NCBI RefSeq assembly: GCF_008087345.1
Contig: NZ_VHIB01000017.1
Coordinates: 1 to 64,000, forward strand
From: Nocardioides caldifontis
GTDB taxonomy: Bacteria; Actinomycetota; Actinomycetes; Propionibacteriales; Nocardioidaceae
Length of the DNA stretch: 64,000 bases
Direction: 5' to 3'
The notes below the pieces were generated by a model. That model did no database searches. It saw only the letters and a program-made list of their open reading frames with translations, and was not told the DNA's origin. Within the stretch, counting starts at the first letter, position 1, and each line of letters begins with the position of its first letter. Shown in pieces: positions 7,693-16,905 of this stretch. The position numbers were made by a program, and so were the translations under genes.

Positions 7693-8196
7693 TCACAACA
7701 GCCCGAGGGACTCCTGGGCGTCGCGCAGCGCCTCCTCCGCGGCGGCGGCCACGTCGGGATCGGCGGTATCGATGCCGCGGTCGAACTGGTACGCCCACGT
7801 CACCGTGCCGCCCGCCGGTGGCCGGCGGGCGATGACGATCAGGCCGCGCTTCTTCTCGATCGGCACCCGCCGCTGGAGCAGCACGGAGGCGCTTACCCGC
7901 TCCCGGAGCAACGGCACGAGACCACCCGGTTCCGGCAGCACGAAGGACCACGCGGTGGTCGGCTCGCCGTACTCCTCGACACGTTCGACGGTCAGCGTCG
8001 AGGTGTCCTGGTCCCAGTCCCCACGGAGCACCCGCTCCCAGCGCAGGCACACCGGGTCGTCCCCGACCACGAAGAGGGCGTCCCGGGTGCCGACCAGCCA
8101 GGTCCCGTCCTCCGCCCGCGCCGACGCCAGCGGCCGACCACGCACGGCGGCCCGCACCTCGGCCGGCAGCTCCGCGCCACGTCCGAAGAGCCGCAT
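7693..8196 (-). CDS. Conserved hypothetical protein coupled to DnaG
   Basis: 167 residues, starting MRLFGRGAELP. Its ATG overlaps the dnaG stop codon (TGATG), so translation is coupled. The sequence is a soluble beta-rich protein with no signal peptide; it contains WLVGTRDALFVV and RGLIVIARRPP strands and ends in an acidic helix. Short proteins of this kind follow dnaG in several actinobacteria, but I do not know a function. The tRNA gene lies 130 bases downstream. Confidence 0.7.
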   Translation of the reverse strand: MRLFGRGAELPAEVRAAVRGRPLASARAEDGTWLVGTRDALFVVGDDPVCLRWERVLRGDWDQDTSTLTVERVEEYGEPTTAWSFVLPEPGGLVPLLRERVSASVLLQRRVPIEKKRGLIVIARRPPAGGTVTWAYQFDRGIDTADPDVAAAAEEALRDAQESLGLL

Positions 8197-11024
8197 CAGC
8201 CCGCGGCCCCGATCGCCTTCTCCCGCAGCGTCCGCCGGTGGCTCTCGAGGGCGACGAGCTCGCCGAACATCCGGTTGTACTCGGTCGCCTCGTCCACCGG
8301 GTTGGTCCGCTGCAGCTTCGACTTCAAGTCGTTGATCCGGCGCATCGCGGTCAGCTCGAGGAGCCGGTAGACGTTCGCCGCGGCGTAGGTCGGATCGGGG
8401 TCCCGGGCGCTCAGCACCGGTTCCACCGCCAATGCGTTGAGCACCTGCGCCGCGGAGGGGTCCTGGCCCGCACCGGACAGCGCGTCGCGCAGCTTGCCGA
8501 CCCAGACCTCCGGCTCCGGCGCGCCGGCGGGGCCTCCGTGCGCGGCGACCGCGTCCCACACCGCGCGGTAGCTGGGATGCGTGAAGTCGTTGCCGCCGAG
8601 GTCGGCCGAGATCGGCGCCACCAGCTGCGGGTGCTGGACGACGAGCTTCAGCGTCTCCCGTTCGAGGGCGAACCGGGGGTCGCGGAGGTCGGGCAGGTCG
8701 GTCCGCCTGGGCGCGGCGGCTGCGGGTGCGGCGGGCTCACGTCCCGACGGCGCCCGCCCGGACGCTCGGCGTACCTCCGCGCGCGCCTCCTCGATGTCCA
8801 CGCCGACCATGCCGGCGAGCTCGCGCGCGAACGCGTCGACCTTCGACCGGTCCCGGATGCTCGAGACCAGCTTCGCGGCCTCGCGGAGCGCGTCGATCCG
8901 CCCGTCGGCGCGATCGAGGTCGTAGCGCTGCACCACGTTGCCGAGCACGAACCGGTAGAGCGGGATCCGCCGGGCGACCAGCTCGCGGACGGCCGCGTCC
9001 CCGGACTTCAGCCGCAGGTCGCAGGGGTCGAGCCCGTCCGGCTCCACCGCGACGTACGTCTGGCCGACGAACTGCTGGTCGCCGCCGAACGCCCGCAGCG
9101 CGGCCTTCTGCCCCGCCTCGTCGCCGTCGAAGGTGAAGATCACCTCGCCACGGAACTCCTCGTGGTCGTGGAGGAGCCGCCGCAGCACCCGGCCGTGGTC
9201 CTCGCCGAACGCCGTCCCGCAGGTCGCGACCGCCGTGCCGACGCCGGAGAGGTGGCAGGCCATCACGTCGGTGTAGCCCTCGACGACCACCGCCTGCGAC
9301 GACCTGGCGATCTCCCGGCGCGCGAGGTCGATGCCGTAGAGGACCTGGCTCTTCTTGTAGATCGGCGTCTCGGGGGTGTTGAGGTACTTCGCCTCGATCC
9401 GGTCGTCGTCGAAGATCCGCCGGGCCCCGAACCCGATCGTCTCCCCCGAGGTCTCCCGGATCGGCCAGAGCAGCCGGCCGCGGAACCGGTCGTAGTGGCC
9501 TCGCTGGCCCTGGGCGACGAGCCCGGCGGTGACCAGCTCGGCGTCGCTGAACCGCTTCTGCCGCAAGTGCTTGTAGAGCGCCTCGCCGTCCCGTGGCGCG
9601 AAGCCGAGGCCGAAGGTGAGCGCTGCCTGCTGGTCGAACCCGCGCTCGGAGAGGAACTGGCGGGCGGCCACCGCGTCCGGGCCGCCGAGCTGGTCGGCGT
9701 AGAACTCCTGGGCGAGCTTGTGCGCCTCGACGAGCCGCTGGCGGCCGGGCCCCTTCGGCCGCGGCGTGTGGTCGTCCTCCTCCGTACGACGCAGCTGCAC
9801 GCCGGTGCGGTCCGCGAGGTACTCCACCGCCTGGGCGAACGCCAGCCCGTCGTGCTTCATCAGGAACGAGATGACGTCGCCCCCCTCGCCGCAGCCGAAA
9901 CAGTTACCCGTGAGGATGTTGTCCTCGAGGACGAAGGCGTGCCCCTCCTCGACCTCCGCACAGAAGACCTCTTCCTCGCGTTCGGTCTCCTCTACCGACT
10001 GCACCACCCATCCCCGTCGCGCAAACTTCTTCTGAGCAGCGACGAAGCGCTCGCGGTGCTCGGGGATGAGGAAGAAGTCCGGTGGGAGGTCGTCGTTGAC
10101 GAAGTGGATCCTGTGGAGGTCGCTCGGCTCGCGCCCCTCGAACCCGACCCGCGACTGCGTTGTGACCCCGTAAGTGGCGATGCCCAGGCGTGTGCACAGG
10201 AGTCGCACGAACTCGAGGTCCTCGCGCGACGCCGAGTTGAGGATGACCGTCCCGTCCTTGGCCACACAACCGTCCGCCGCGAAGTAGCCGGCGAGCCATC
10301 CGAGGAGGTAGGACGCCGACTCGTCGAGCGGCGGGCGCTCCTTGAAGAACCCCGGCAGGTGGTGGACCAGGAGGTTGGGCCCGGATGCCGACGTGACGCT
10401 GTTGGGGAAGTACTTGAGGATCGCCTCGTCCTTCGGAGGGCAGATCAACGCCATCGAGCCGCGGTGCCGAGTCCTGGTGCCGTCTCCGAAGGTGAACCCG
10501 TGGGCGACGCCGAAGGGCGATGCGACGGTCTGCGAGATGCGGGAGCCAGGGAAGACGTAGCAGAGCCGGTCGCCCGCCTTCAGCCCCGTGGTCACGACCT
10601 CACGCCGCGATGACTGGTCTTTGCCCGCCCGGACGAACCAACGGTGGCCGTCGGTCGCGTAGATCTCCTTGACCTGTCGGTTCCGGGTCAGGGTGAGCTT
10701 CCACAATCGCTGGACGCCGTACGACTTGAAGGGCGCCCAGTGCCACCGTGCGTCCACACCGAGGATCCGGTGGACGCCTCCGGCAAGCTCGCGGATCGGC
10801 TTGGTGCCCTCCCAGGTCATCACCCGCGTCTCACCAGCCAGGCAGTGGAAGCCGCGACCGGGACGGACGTGGAAGGACGGACTCTTCTCGTCGTGGAAGG
10901 GGCAGAGCCCCTTGAACGCTCCCCCGCCGGCGGGCTTGAGGGTGACGTACTGCCGGACGATCTCGACGAGGTCGGCGCGCTCGCGCACCAGCGCGATGTC
11001 CTCCTCGCGGATCAGCCCAGCCAC
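8196..11024 (-). CDS. dnaG: DNA primase DnaG, precursor containing an intein
   Basis: 942 residues as encoded; removing the 314-residue intein leaves 628, normal for actinobacterial primase. The N-terminal zinc-binding domain is split: CPFH (Cys41, His44) precedes the intein and CFGCGEGG follows it. The core has the toprim motifs VVEGYTDVMACH and FTFDGDEAG, and the C-terminal DnaB-interacting helical domain follows. It synthesises RNA primers at the replication fork. It lies 67 bases downstream of dgt on the same strand and is coupled to the hypothetical gene after it. The precursor cannot form the zinc site until the intein is spliced out. Confidence 0.95.
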   Translation of the reverse strand: MAGLIREEDIALVRERADLVEIVRQYVTLKPAGGGAFKGLCPFHDEKSPSFHVRPGRGFHCLAGETRVMTWEGTKPIRELAGGVHRILGVDARWHWAPFKSYGVQRLWKLTLTRNRQVKEIYATDGHRWFVRAGKDQSSRREVVTTGLKAGDRLCYVFPGSRISQTVASPFGVAHGFTFGDGTRTRHRGSMALICPPKDEAILKYFPNSVTSASGPNLLVHHLPGFFKERPPLDESASYLLGWLAGYFAADGCVAKDGTVILNSASREDLEFVRLLCTRLGIATYGVTTQSRVGFEGREPSDLHRIHFVNDDLPPDFFLIPEHRERFVAAQKKFARRGWVVQSVEETEREEEVFCAEVEEGHAFVLEDNILTGNCFGCGEGGDVISFLMKHDGLAFAQAVEYLADRTGVQLRRTEEDDHTPRPKGPGRQRLVEAHKLAQEFYADQLGGPDAVAARQFLSERGFDQQAALTFGLGFAPRDGEALYKHLRQKRFSDAELVTAGLVAQGQRGHYDRFRGRLLWPIRETSGETIGFGARRIFDDDRIEAKYLNTPETPIYKKSQVLYGIDLARREIARSSQAVVVEGYTDVMACHLSGVGTAVATCGTAFGEDHGRVLRRLLHDHEEFRGEVIFTFDGDEAGQKAALRAFGGDQQFVGQTYVAVEPDGLDPCDLRLKSGDAAVRELVARRIPLYRFVLGNVVQRYDLDRADGRIDALREAAKLVSSIRDRSKVDAFARELAGMVGVDIEEARAEVRRASGRAPSGREPAAPAAAAPRRTDLPDLRDPRFALERETLKLVVQHPQLVAPISADLGGNDFTHPSYRAVWDAVAAHGGPAGAPEPEVWVGKLRDALSGAGQDPSAAQVLNALAVEPVLSARDPDPTYAAANVYRLLELTAMRRINDLKSKLQRTNPVDEATEYNRMFGELVALESHRRTLREKAIGAAG
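9903..10844 (-). mobile_element. Intein with LAGLIDADG homing endonuclease inside DnaG
   Basis: Residues 61-374 of the DnaG precursor. It begins CLAGETRV (Cys1 nucleophile), has the block B motif ATDGHRWF, and ends AFVLEDNILTGN before Cys+1 of the host. Two dodecapeptide-like endonuclease motifs are visible: GVAHGFTFGDG and LLGWLAGYFAADG. The penultimate residue is Gly, not the usual His. The insertion lies exactly between the second and third zinc ligands, and Cys+1 is itself the third ligand. As a full-size intein with an endonuclease domain it should be capable of homing into intein-free dnaG alleles. Confidence 0.93.
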
Positions 11025-11091
11025 GGGCCGCAGTCTATGTCGCGCCGGGGAGCGGCTCGCCGCCCCTCAACAGGGCGTGCGGTCCGGGCGT

Positions 11092-12375
11092 TCAGCCCGC
11101 TGGTCGACACAGCCGCGCGTGCCATTCCCAGGCGCTGGCGTCGGTGAGGCTGGCCACCTGGTCGACGACGACCCGGAGCCGGGCCGCCTCGTCCGGAGCC
11201 TCCTCGAGGTCAGGGCGGAACCGCGGCTCGAGCAGCTCCGGCCCGCCGCCGACGAGCGCCTCGACGAGCTGCCGGACGACCTCCTGCTGGCGGGCGAGGA
11301 GCTTCATCCGGTCCTCGGCGCGCATCACCAGGTGTGCGGCGACGCCCTTGAGGACGGTGATCTCCAGCAGCGTCTCGTGGGGCACGACGAGGTCCGCGGC
11401 GTACCTCGTCAGCGGGTCGCCCCCGAACTGCTCGTGGGTGGCCTCGGTCGTCGCCCGGCAGAACCGGCCGATGAGGTCGGAGGTGAGGTTCTTCAGCGCG
11501 GCCAGGTCGCCGCGGCTCCCGTCGTACGCCGAGGTGGGCCAGCCGGGCTCGGAGGCGAGCCGGTCGAGGGCGGCGTCGAGGGCGGCGGGCTCGGCGGACG
11601 GGAGATACCACTCCTGGACGGTCCGCCAGACGTCGCGCCGCAGCCCGGGATCGCCGAGGGCGAGCAGGTCGACGCGGCCGGCGACCACACCGTCCTCGAC
11701 GTCGTGCACCGAGTAGGCGACGTCGTCGGCAAGGTCCATGACCTGGGCCTCGAGGCAGCGCCTCCGAGGCGGCACGCCCTCGCGCAGCCAGGCGAAGACC
11801 TCCACGTCGTCGTCGTACACCCCGAACTTGGCGACCGAGCGCGGGGTGCCGTCGGCATGCGCCCCGACCGGGGGTGCCGCGTCGCGGCGCGGCCAGGGGT
11901 ACTTCGTCGCCGCGTCGAGGCTGGCCCGGGTCAGGTTGAGCCCTGCGCTGCGGCCGTCCGGCGTGGTGCTCTTCGCCTCGAGCCGCGTGAGCAGCCGCAG
12001 CGTCTGGGCGTTGCCCTCGAACCCGCCGGCCGGGCCGGAGACCTCGTCGAGCGCCCGCTCCCCGTTGTGGCCGAACGGCGGGTGGCCGAGGTCGTGGGCG
12101 AGCGCGGCGGTCTCCACGACGTCGGCGTCGCAGCCGAGCTGGCGGGCCAGGTCGCGGGCGACCTGCGCGACCTCGAGGGTGTGGGTGAGCCGGTTGCGGA
12201 CGAAGTCGTCGCTCTGCGGGCCGACCACCTGGGTCTTCGCAGCGAGCCGGCGGAGGGCGGCGCTGTGCACCACCCGGGCGCGGTCACGCTCGAAGGGGGT
12301 GCGCGTCGAGTGCTTGCGCGGCTCGTCGACGAAGCGGGCGCGCGCCGCGTCGTCGTACCTCTCCGTCGACCCCAT
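11092..12375 (-). CDS. dgt: dGTP triphosphohydrolase-like HD protein
   Basis: 427 residues. The HD-domain motif is clear: RLTHTLEVAQVARDLA followed by AALAHDLGHPPFGHNGE (metal-binding His and HD pair), then a further conserved Asp in VMDLADDVAYSVHD. These enzymes hydrolyse dNTPs to nucleoside and triphosphate and act in nucleotide pool control. The N-terminal RKHSTRTPFERDRARVVHSAALRRL segment is typical of the bacterial dGTPase family. ATG at 12375 is chosen since upstream codons in frame are Ser/Thr/Arg noise. The dgt-dnaG order is common in actinobacteria. Confidence 0.92.
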   Translation of the reverse strand: MGSTERYDDAARARFVDEPRKHSTRTPFERDRARVVHSAALRRLAAKTQVVGPQSDDFVRNRLTHTLEVAQVARDLARQLGCDADVVETAALAHDLGHPPFGHNGERALDEVSGPAGGFEGNAQTLRLLTRLEAKSTTPDGRSAGLNLTRASLDAATKYPWPRRDAAPPVGAHADGTPRSVAKFGVYDDDVEVFAWLREGVPPRRRCLEAQVMDLADDVAYSVHDVEDGVVAGRVDLLALGDPGLRRDVWRTVQEWYLPSAEPAALDAALDRLASEPGWPTSAYDGSRGDLAALKNLTSDLIGRFCRATTEATHEQFGGDPLTRYAADLVVPHETLLEITVLKGVAAHLVMRAEDRMKLLARQQEVVRQLVEALVGGGPELLEPRFRPDLEEAPDEAARLRVVVDQVASLTDASAWEWHARLCRPAG

Positions 12376-12403
12376 CGGGAGCGACCCTAGCCACCAGGAC
12401 CGA

Positions 12404-12466
12404 CGAACCGCCCCTCGTGAGCGGCACGAGGGGCGGTTCGGTGCGGCACGAGGGGCGGCTCGACGC
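12404..12466. repeat. Palindromic intergenic repeat, possible bidirectional terminator
   Basis: A perfect 16-bp inverted repeat, CGAACCGCCCCTCGTG / CACGAGGGGCGGTTCG, with a five-base loop (12404-12440), followed by a third arm CACGAGGGGCGGCTCGACGC at 12447-12466. It lies between the stop of the exported SH3 protein and the dgt start. The same core (CGAGCCGCCCCTCGTG / CACGAAGGGCGGTTCGACAC) recurs four times at 54687-54816, so this is a dispersed family. It has no T tract. Confidence 0.75.
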
Positions 12467-12487
12467 AGGCGCTGGGCGCCGGGAGCG

Positions 12488-13363
12488 TCAGTAGACCGCC
12501 ACGTGGACGTGGTCGTAGTGGTTGGCGGTGACCGACCCACGGTCGGACATGTAGCGCCACCCCTCCGACGCCCGGTCCGGGGTCCAGATCCTCTGCGAGT
12601 AGATGATGTCGCGGATCTGCAGCCGGGAGGCGTTGGCACGGAGCCACTCGGCGATCTGCCAGCCGACCTCGCCGGAGATCATGATGTCGATCGCCCGCCC
12701 GTCGACGTGCTCGCCGTGCGGGTCCAAGCCGCCGTACGTGGTCGGCTGCGGGAAGGCCGCGCAGACCGCGCGGTAGACCACCGTCGCCGTCGAGGTCAGG
12801 CCGCCCTCGATCTCGGAGCCGTCGGGGCACGGCGCACTGGAGACGCCGGCCTCCGGTCCGGTCTCGGGCTTCGGCTTCTCGTCGGCGAGGTACTCCGCGT
12901 TGACCCAGCGGACGAGCTCCTTGCCCTTCGGCCCCGTCAGCAGCACCTCGGCCCACCCACCGACGACCTGCCCGGTCACCGCGACCTTGGTGCGCTCCTC
13001 GAGGACCCCCACCTTGGGCCCCTTCTCCCGGGGCTGCTTCCAGATGTTGAGGGGCTCGCTCGCGAACTTGTGGTCCACCGGCTTCGGTGCCAGGGCGACC
13101 CGTCCGGCGGTGCGCTGGGCGGAGCGCGAGACGCGCTGCTCCTCGCGCGACGCCTGGAGCGCCTCGATGGCGCCCGCGGAGGCCGCGGCGTTCGTCGCCG
13201 TGTCGCCCGACGGGGCGAGGTCCTTGTCCGAGGCTCCGGTCGCCAGCCCCACCGTCACGACCATGGCGGTGACCACGGAGGCGATCCCGGTGACCCGGGC
13301 GAGGCTGGTCCTGCGGAGGAGCGCGGCGGGTCGGGCCGTGGCCCGGTGTCGCGCTGAAGGCAT
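12488..13363 (-). CDS. Exported protein with SH3 domain and ARB_07466-like C-terminal domain
   Basis: 291 residues. A long N-terminus with a hydrophobic segment at about 25-45 (VTGIASVVTAMVVTVGLATG) indicates export or an anchor. Residues about 100-165 form an SH3-like cell-wall domain (LNIWKQPREKGPKVGVLEERTKVAVTG). The C-terminal 120 residues match the ARB_07466-type domain found in many actinobacterial exported proteins: a Cys pair, TTYGGLDPHGEHVDGRAIDIMI, and a final HYDHVHVAVY. The His/Asp pattern recalls M15 peptidases, so peptidoglycan binding or cleavage is possible. A strong AGGAG lies before the ATG at 13363. Confidence 0.8.
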   Translation of the reverse strand: MPSARHRATARPAALLRRTSLARVTGIASVVTAMVVTVGLATGASDKDLAPSGDTATNAAASAGAIEALQASREEQRVSRSAQRTAGRVALAPKPVDHKFASEPLNIWKQPREKGPKVGVLEERTKVAVTGQVVGGWAEVLLTGPKGKELVRWVNAEYLADEKPKPETGPEAGVSSAPCPDGSEIEGGLTSTATVVYRAVCAAFPQPTTYGGLDPHGEHVDGRAIDIMISGEVGWQIAEWLRANASRLQIRDIIYSQRIWTPDRASEGWRYMSDRGSVTANHYDHVHVAVY

Positions 13364-13501
13364 AGGGGTGCTCCTACGTGTCGACTTCAGGACTTCAGTC
13401 CGGCAGTGAAACACACGAGGCCACTCTGAGCCGCATTCAGGTCCAGCCCTGTGGACAGCGTCACAGCGCCTTACCACGTATCCGCAGGAACGTCCGTTTT
13501 G

Positions 13502-13520
13502 CGCTACCGGATCGGTAGCG
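13502..13520 (-). terminator. Possible terminator after dusB
   Basis: An 8-bp inverted repeat CGCTACCG / CGGTAGCG with a three-base loop begins ten bases past the dusB stop. On the minus strand it is followed by CAAAACGG, with no T run, so it is a weak candidate. Confidence 0.35.
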
Positions 13521-13529
13521 ATCGGCCGG

Positions 13530-14678
13530 TCAGCCGCCGGAACCCGACCAGACGTCCTCGGGTGCGCTGCACCCCACGCCGTCGCGGTCCGCGAGCCACC
13601 CCTCCGGCAGCACCACCCGCCGCGGGCTCCCCTGCCGGCCGCGCGGTGTCCCGAGCTCGGCGACCGGGAACGGCGCCGTCGGGTCGAGCTGCGCGAGCAG
13701 CCGGTCGAGGGTCTCCAGGGTGTCGACGAGGGCGAGCTCGCGACGGAGGTCACCGCCGGCGGCGAACCCCTTGAGGTACCAGGCCACGTGCTTGCGGAAC
13801 TCCTTGCACCCCCGCTCCTCCCCCATGTGGTGGACGAGCAGCTCCGCGTGGCGCCGCATCATCGCGGCCACCTCGCCGAGGTCCGGCAGGGTCGCCACCT
13901 GCTCGCCGGCGAACGCGGCGGCGAGGTCGCGGAAGAGCCACGGGCGGCCGAGGCAGCCGCGGCCGACCACGACCCCTGCGGCGCCGGTCTCCCCGACCAT
14001 CCGGAGCGCGTCGCGCGCCTCCCAGATGTCGCCGTTGCCGAGCACCGGGATCGAGACGTGGGCGACGAGCTCGCCGATCGCGGTCCAGTCGGCGGTGCCC
14101 GAGTAGGCCTGGGCGACGGTCCGGCCGTGCAGCGCGATCGCCGCGACGCCGGTCTCCTCCGCGATCCGGCCGGCGTCGAGGTAGGTCAGGTGGTCGTCGT
14201 CGATCCCCTTGCGGGTCTTCATCGTCACCGGCACGCCGTACGGCTCGGCGGCCTGCACCGCGGCAGTGAGCACGGCGGCGAGCAGGCTGCGCTTCCAGGG
14301 CAGTGCCCCGCCCCCGCCCTTGCGGGTCACCTTGGGCACCGGGCACCCGAAGTTGAGGTCGATGTGGTCGACGCCGTGCTCGGCGCAGAGGAGCTCGGCG
14401 GCCTTCCCGACGTACGCCGGGTCGGTGCCGTAGAGCTGCACCGACCGGGTGGTCTCCCGCTCGTCGAAGACGAGCATCTGCAACGTCGTGGCGTCACCCT
14501 CGACCAGCCCGCGGCTGGTGATCATCTCGCAGACGTAGAGCCCGGCGCCCTGCTCGCTGCAGAGCCGCCGGTACGCCGCGTTGGTGATCCCGGCCATCGG
14601 GGCCAGCACCACGGGTGTGGCCACCCGGAGGTCGCCGAGCCGCAGCCCCGGGTGCGGGAGAGCGGGCGTCGCGCTCAT
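13530..14678 (-). CDS. dusB: tRNA-dihydrouridine synthase
   Basis: 382 residues with a TIM-barrel FMN enzyme core. Diagnostic motifs are VVLAPMAGITNAAYRRL at the N-terminus, DLNFGCPVPKV with the catalytic Cys, MKTRKGIDD, LHGRTVAQAYSG and NGDIWEA / GVVVGRGCLGRPWLF for FMN phosphate binding. It reduces specific uridines in the tRNA D-loop using NADPH. The start ATG overlaps the stop of the lipoprotein gene upstream by four bases (ATGA). The usual actinobacterial C-terminal helical domain is present. Confidence 0.95.
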   Translation of the reverse strand: MSATPALPHPGLRLGDLRVATPVVLAPMAGITNAAYRRLCSEQGAGLYVCEMITSRGLVEGDATTLQMLVFDERETTRSVQLYGTDPAYVGKAAELLCAEHGVDHIDLNFGCPVPKVTRKGGGGALPWKRSLLAAVLTAAVQAAEPYGVPVTMKTRKGIDDDHLTYLDAGRIAEETGVAAIALHGRTVAQAYSGTADWTAIGELVAHVSIPVLGNGDIWEARDALRMVGETGAAGVVVGRGCLGRPWLFRDLAAAFAGEQVATLPDLGEVAAMMRRHAELLVHHMGEERGCKEFRKHVAWYLKGFAAGGDLRRELALVDTLETLDRLLAQLDPTAPFPVAELGTPRGRQGSPRRVVLPEGWLADRDGVGCSAPEDVWSGSGG

Positions 14679-15355
14679 CCGGAGGCGGCCCGGCCCTTCC
14701 CGCCGCGCTTGCCCTTCTTCTCCTTCGGCGTCGTGACCTCACCGCGCCACTCGATCGGGACGAAGTCCTCGGTGGGACGGTAGGAGACGCCCTCGAGCGA
14801 CCCCTTGTTCGGCGACAGGAAGACCAGGCAGGTCTTGAAGGTGTCGCCCGGCTTGAAGGCGGCCGGGAGGTTCTCGGTCGGGCACTTGTTGAACGCCGAG
14901 GTGAACTGCACCGCCTGGAGCAGGGTGTTCTCCCCGCTGATCCCCCACAGCGGCACGGCGACGTCGCCGAACGGCTCCTCGCCGGCGTTCCTCACCGTCA
15001 CGCGGACGTAGAAGTAGTTGCCGCGCTTCTTGTACGGGTCGTCGAGCTCGAACCCGGCGAAGTCCTTGATCGTCCCCTGGACCGCGGAGTCGACCCGCAT
15101 CCGGAGCACCCCGCCCTGGCGGCCGGCCTCGTGGGCGACCGTGGCCGGCTGGCGGAACTGCAGCTGGGTGCCAGGCTCGGTCAGCTCGACGTCGTCGGGC
15201 ACGTCCACGGTCGTCGTGGGGCTGGGCGACGCGCTCGCCGCGTCGGCCTCGGCGCCGTCGCCGCCGTCCTCACCGCCGGCATCGTCGGAGCAGCCGGCCA
15301 GCGCCAGCGCGGCGGTGGCGACGGCAGGGACGACGAGGCGACGGAAGCGGGGCAT
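14675..15355 (-). CDS. Lipoprotein with DUF4352-like fold
   Basis: 226 residues. The N-terminus MPRFRRLVVPAVATAALALAGC is a lipoprotein signal with lipobox LAGC, followed by a 35-residue acidic/Ser-Thr-Pro linker. The rest is a beta-sandwich resembling DUF4352/telomeric repeat-like exported proteins (FYVRVTVRNAGEEPF). The C-terminus is a lysine- and glycine-rich tail. It overlaps dusB by four bases. An in-frame GTG three codons upstream is an alternative start. The role is unknown; an extracytoplasmic binding protein is likely. Confidence 0.75.
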   Translation of the reverse strand: MPRFRRLVVPAVATAALALAGCSDDAGGEDGGDGAEADAASASPSPTTTVDVPDDVELTEPGTQLQFRQPATVAHEAGRQGGVLRMRVDSAVQGTIKDFAGFELDDPYKKRGNYFYVRVTVRNAGEEPFGDVAVPLWGISGENTLLQAVQFTSAFNKCPTENLPAAFKPGDTFKTCLVFLSPNKGSLEGVSYRPTEDFVPIEWRGEVTTPKEKKGKRGGKGRAASG

Positions 15356-15420
15356 CTCGGACACCGCTCCATTGTGCCGTGCGGAGCCACGGGAGCCCGG
15401 CAATCGGCACGGCATCCTGC

Positions 15421-16833
15421 TCAGCAACCCGGCAGCCTCTCGGCGATCCAGCCGCGCACGGAGTCCAGCGAGACCCGCTCCTGCTGCATGGTGTCGCGGT
15501 CGCGGACCGTCACGGCCTGGTCCTCGAGGGTGTCGAAGTCCACGGTCAGGCAGTACGGCGTGCCGATCTCGTCCTGGCGGCGGTAGCGGCGGCCGATCGC
15601 ACCGGCGTCGTCGAACTCGACGTTCCAGTACTTCCGCAGCTCGGTGGCGAGGTCCTTGGCCCGCGGGGTGAGGTCGGCGTTGCGCGACAGCGGCAGCACC
15701 GCGACCTTGACCGGGGCCAGCCGCGGGTCGAGCCGGAGCACGGTCCGCTTGTCCACGCCGCCCTTGGTGTTCGGCGCCTCGTCCTCGGCGTACGCGTCGA
15801 CCAGGAAGGTCATCAGGCTCCGGGACAGCCCGGCCGCCGGCTCGATGACGTAGGGCGTGTAGCGCTCGTTCTTGGCCTGGTCGAAGTACGACAGGTCCTG
15901 CCCGGAGTGCTTGCTGTGGGTCGAGAGGTCGAAGTCGGTGCGGTTCGCGATGCCCTCGAGCTCGCCCCACTCGGTGCCGGCGAACTCGAAGCGGTACTCG
16001 ATGTCGACGGTCCGCTTGGAGTAGTGCGACAGCTTCTCCTGCGGGTGCTCGTAGTGGCGCAGGTTCGCCGGGTCGATCCCGAGGTCGACGTACCACTGCG
16101 TCCGCACGTCGATCCAGTGCTGGTGCCACTCCTCGTCGGTGCCGGGCACGACGAAGAACTCCATCTCCATCTGCTCGAACTCGCGGGTGCGGAAGATGAA
16201 GTTGCCCGGGGTGATCTCGTTGCGGAAGCTCTTGCCGATCTGGGCGATGCCGAACGGCGGCTTCCTGCGGGCGCTGGTCACCACGTTGTTGAAGTTGAGG
16301 AAGATCCCCTGCGCGGTCTCCGGGCGCAGGTAGTGCAGCCCCGACTCGTCCTCGACCACGCCGAGGTAGGTCTTGAGCAGCCCGGAGAACTGGCGCGGCT
16401 CGGTCCACGCGCCGCGCGTGCCGCAGTTCGGGCAGGCCACCGTGGTCAGGTCGACGTCGTCGGGGTTGTCACGGTGCCCACTCTTCTTGGCCTTCTTCTC
16501 CGCTTCCTGCTCCTGCAGGTGGTCGGCGCGGAACCGCTTGTGGCACGACTGGCACTCGGTCAGCGGGTCGGTGAAGGTGTCGACGTGGCCGCTGGCCTCC
16601 CAGGTCTGCCGCGGGAGGATCACGCTGGAGTCGAGACCGACGACGTCGTCGCGCTGCTGCACCATCGAGCGCCACCACTGGCGCTTGATGTTCTCCTTCA
16701 GCTCGACACCGAGCGGCCCGTAGTCCCAGGCGGACCGGGTGCCGCCGTAGATCTCGCCGCACGGGTAGACGAAGCCTCGACGCTTCGCGAGGCTGACGAC
16801 GTTGTCGACCTTGGCCCCTGGCTTGGTGGTCAC
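15421..16833 (-). CDS. glyS: Glycyl-tRNA synthetase, single-chain type
   Basis: 470 residues of the eukaryote/archaea-like homodimeric class II enzyme. It starts [22 protein letters not shown] and holds [17 protein letters not shown] (motif 1 region), a four-Cys zinc knuckle pair (CQSCHKRF and CPNCGTRG), motif 2 around [12 protein letters not shown], and the C-terminal anticodon-binding domain. It charges tRNA-Gly. GTG at 16833 is chosen because AGGGAGAG lies just upstream; another GTG ten codons earlier lacks a ribosome site. Confidence 0.96.
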   Translation of the reverse strand: MTTKPGAKVDNVVSLAKRRGFVYPCGEIYGGTRSAWDYGPLGVELKENIKRQWWRSMVQQRDDVVGLDSSVILPRQTWEASGHVDTFTDPLTECQSCHKRFRADHLQEQEAEKKAKKSGHRDNPDDVDLTTVACPNCGTRGAWTEPRQFSGLLKTYLGVVEDESGLHYLRPETAQGIFLNFNNVVTSARRKPPFGIAQIGKSFRNEITPGNFIFRTREFEQMEMEFFVVPGTDEEWHQHWIDVRTQWYVDLGIDPANLRHYEHPQEKLSHYSKRTVDIEYRFEFAGTEWGELEGIANRTDFDLSTHSKHSGQDLSYFDQAKNERYTPYVIEPAAGLSRSLMTFLVDAYAEDEAPNTKGGVDKRTVLRLDPRLAPVKVAVLPLSRNADLTPRAKDLATELRKYWNVEFDDAGAIGRRYRRQDEIGTPYCLTVDFDTLEDQAVTVRDRDTMQQERVSLDSVRGWIAERLPGC

Positions 16834-16905
16834 GATCTCTCCCTTGATCTGCACACGGTCCACCGACTGGCTGGCGGCGGAAGGGTCAAGACTATCCGGG
16901 GGTCG

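Noticed and set aside
8238-10613. 791-codon open frame on the plus strand opposite dnaG
   Set aside because: Composition is Arg/Val/Glu-rich noise typical of antisense frames in GC-rich genes; no domain and no ribosome site.
9900-10850. Insertion sequence in dnaG
   Set aside because: The frame is open throughout with intein splice junctions and no inverted repeats.
13382-13397. Tandem GACTTCAG twice upstream of the SH3 protein
   Set aside because: Short and adjacent; could be chance and no regulator suggests itself.
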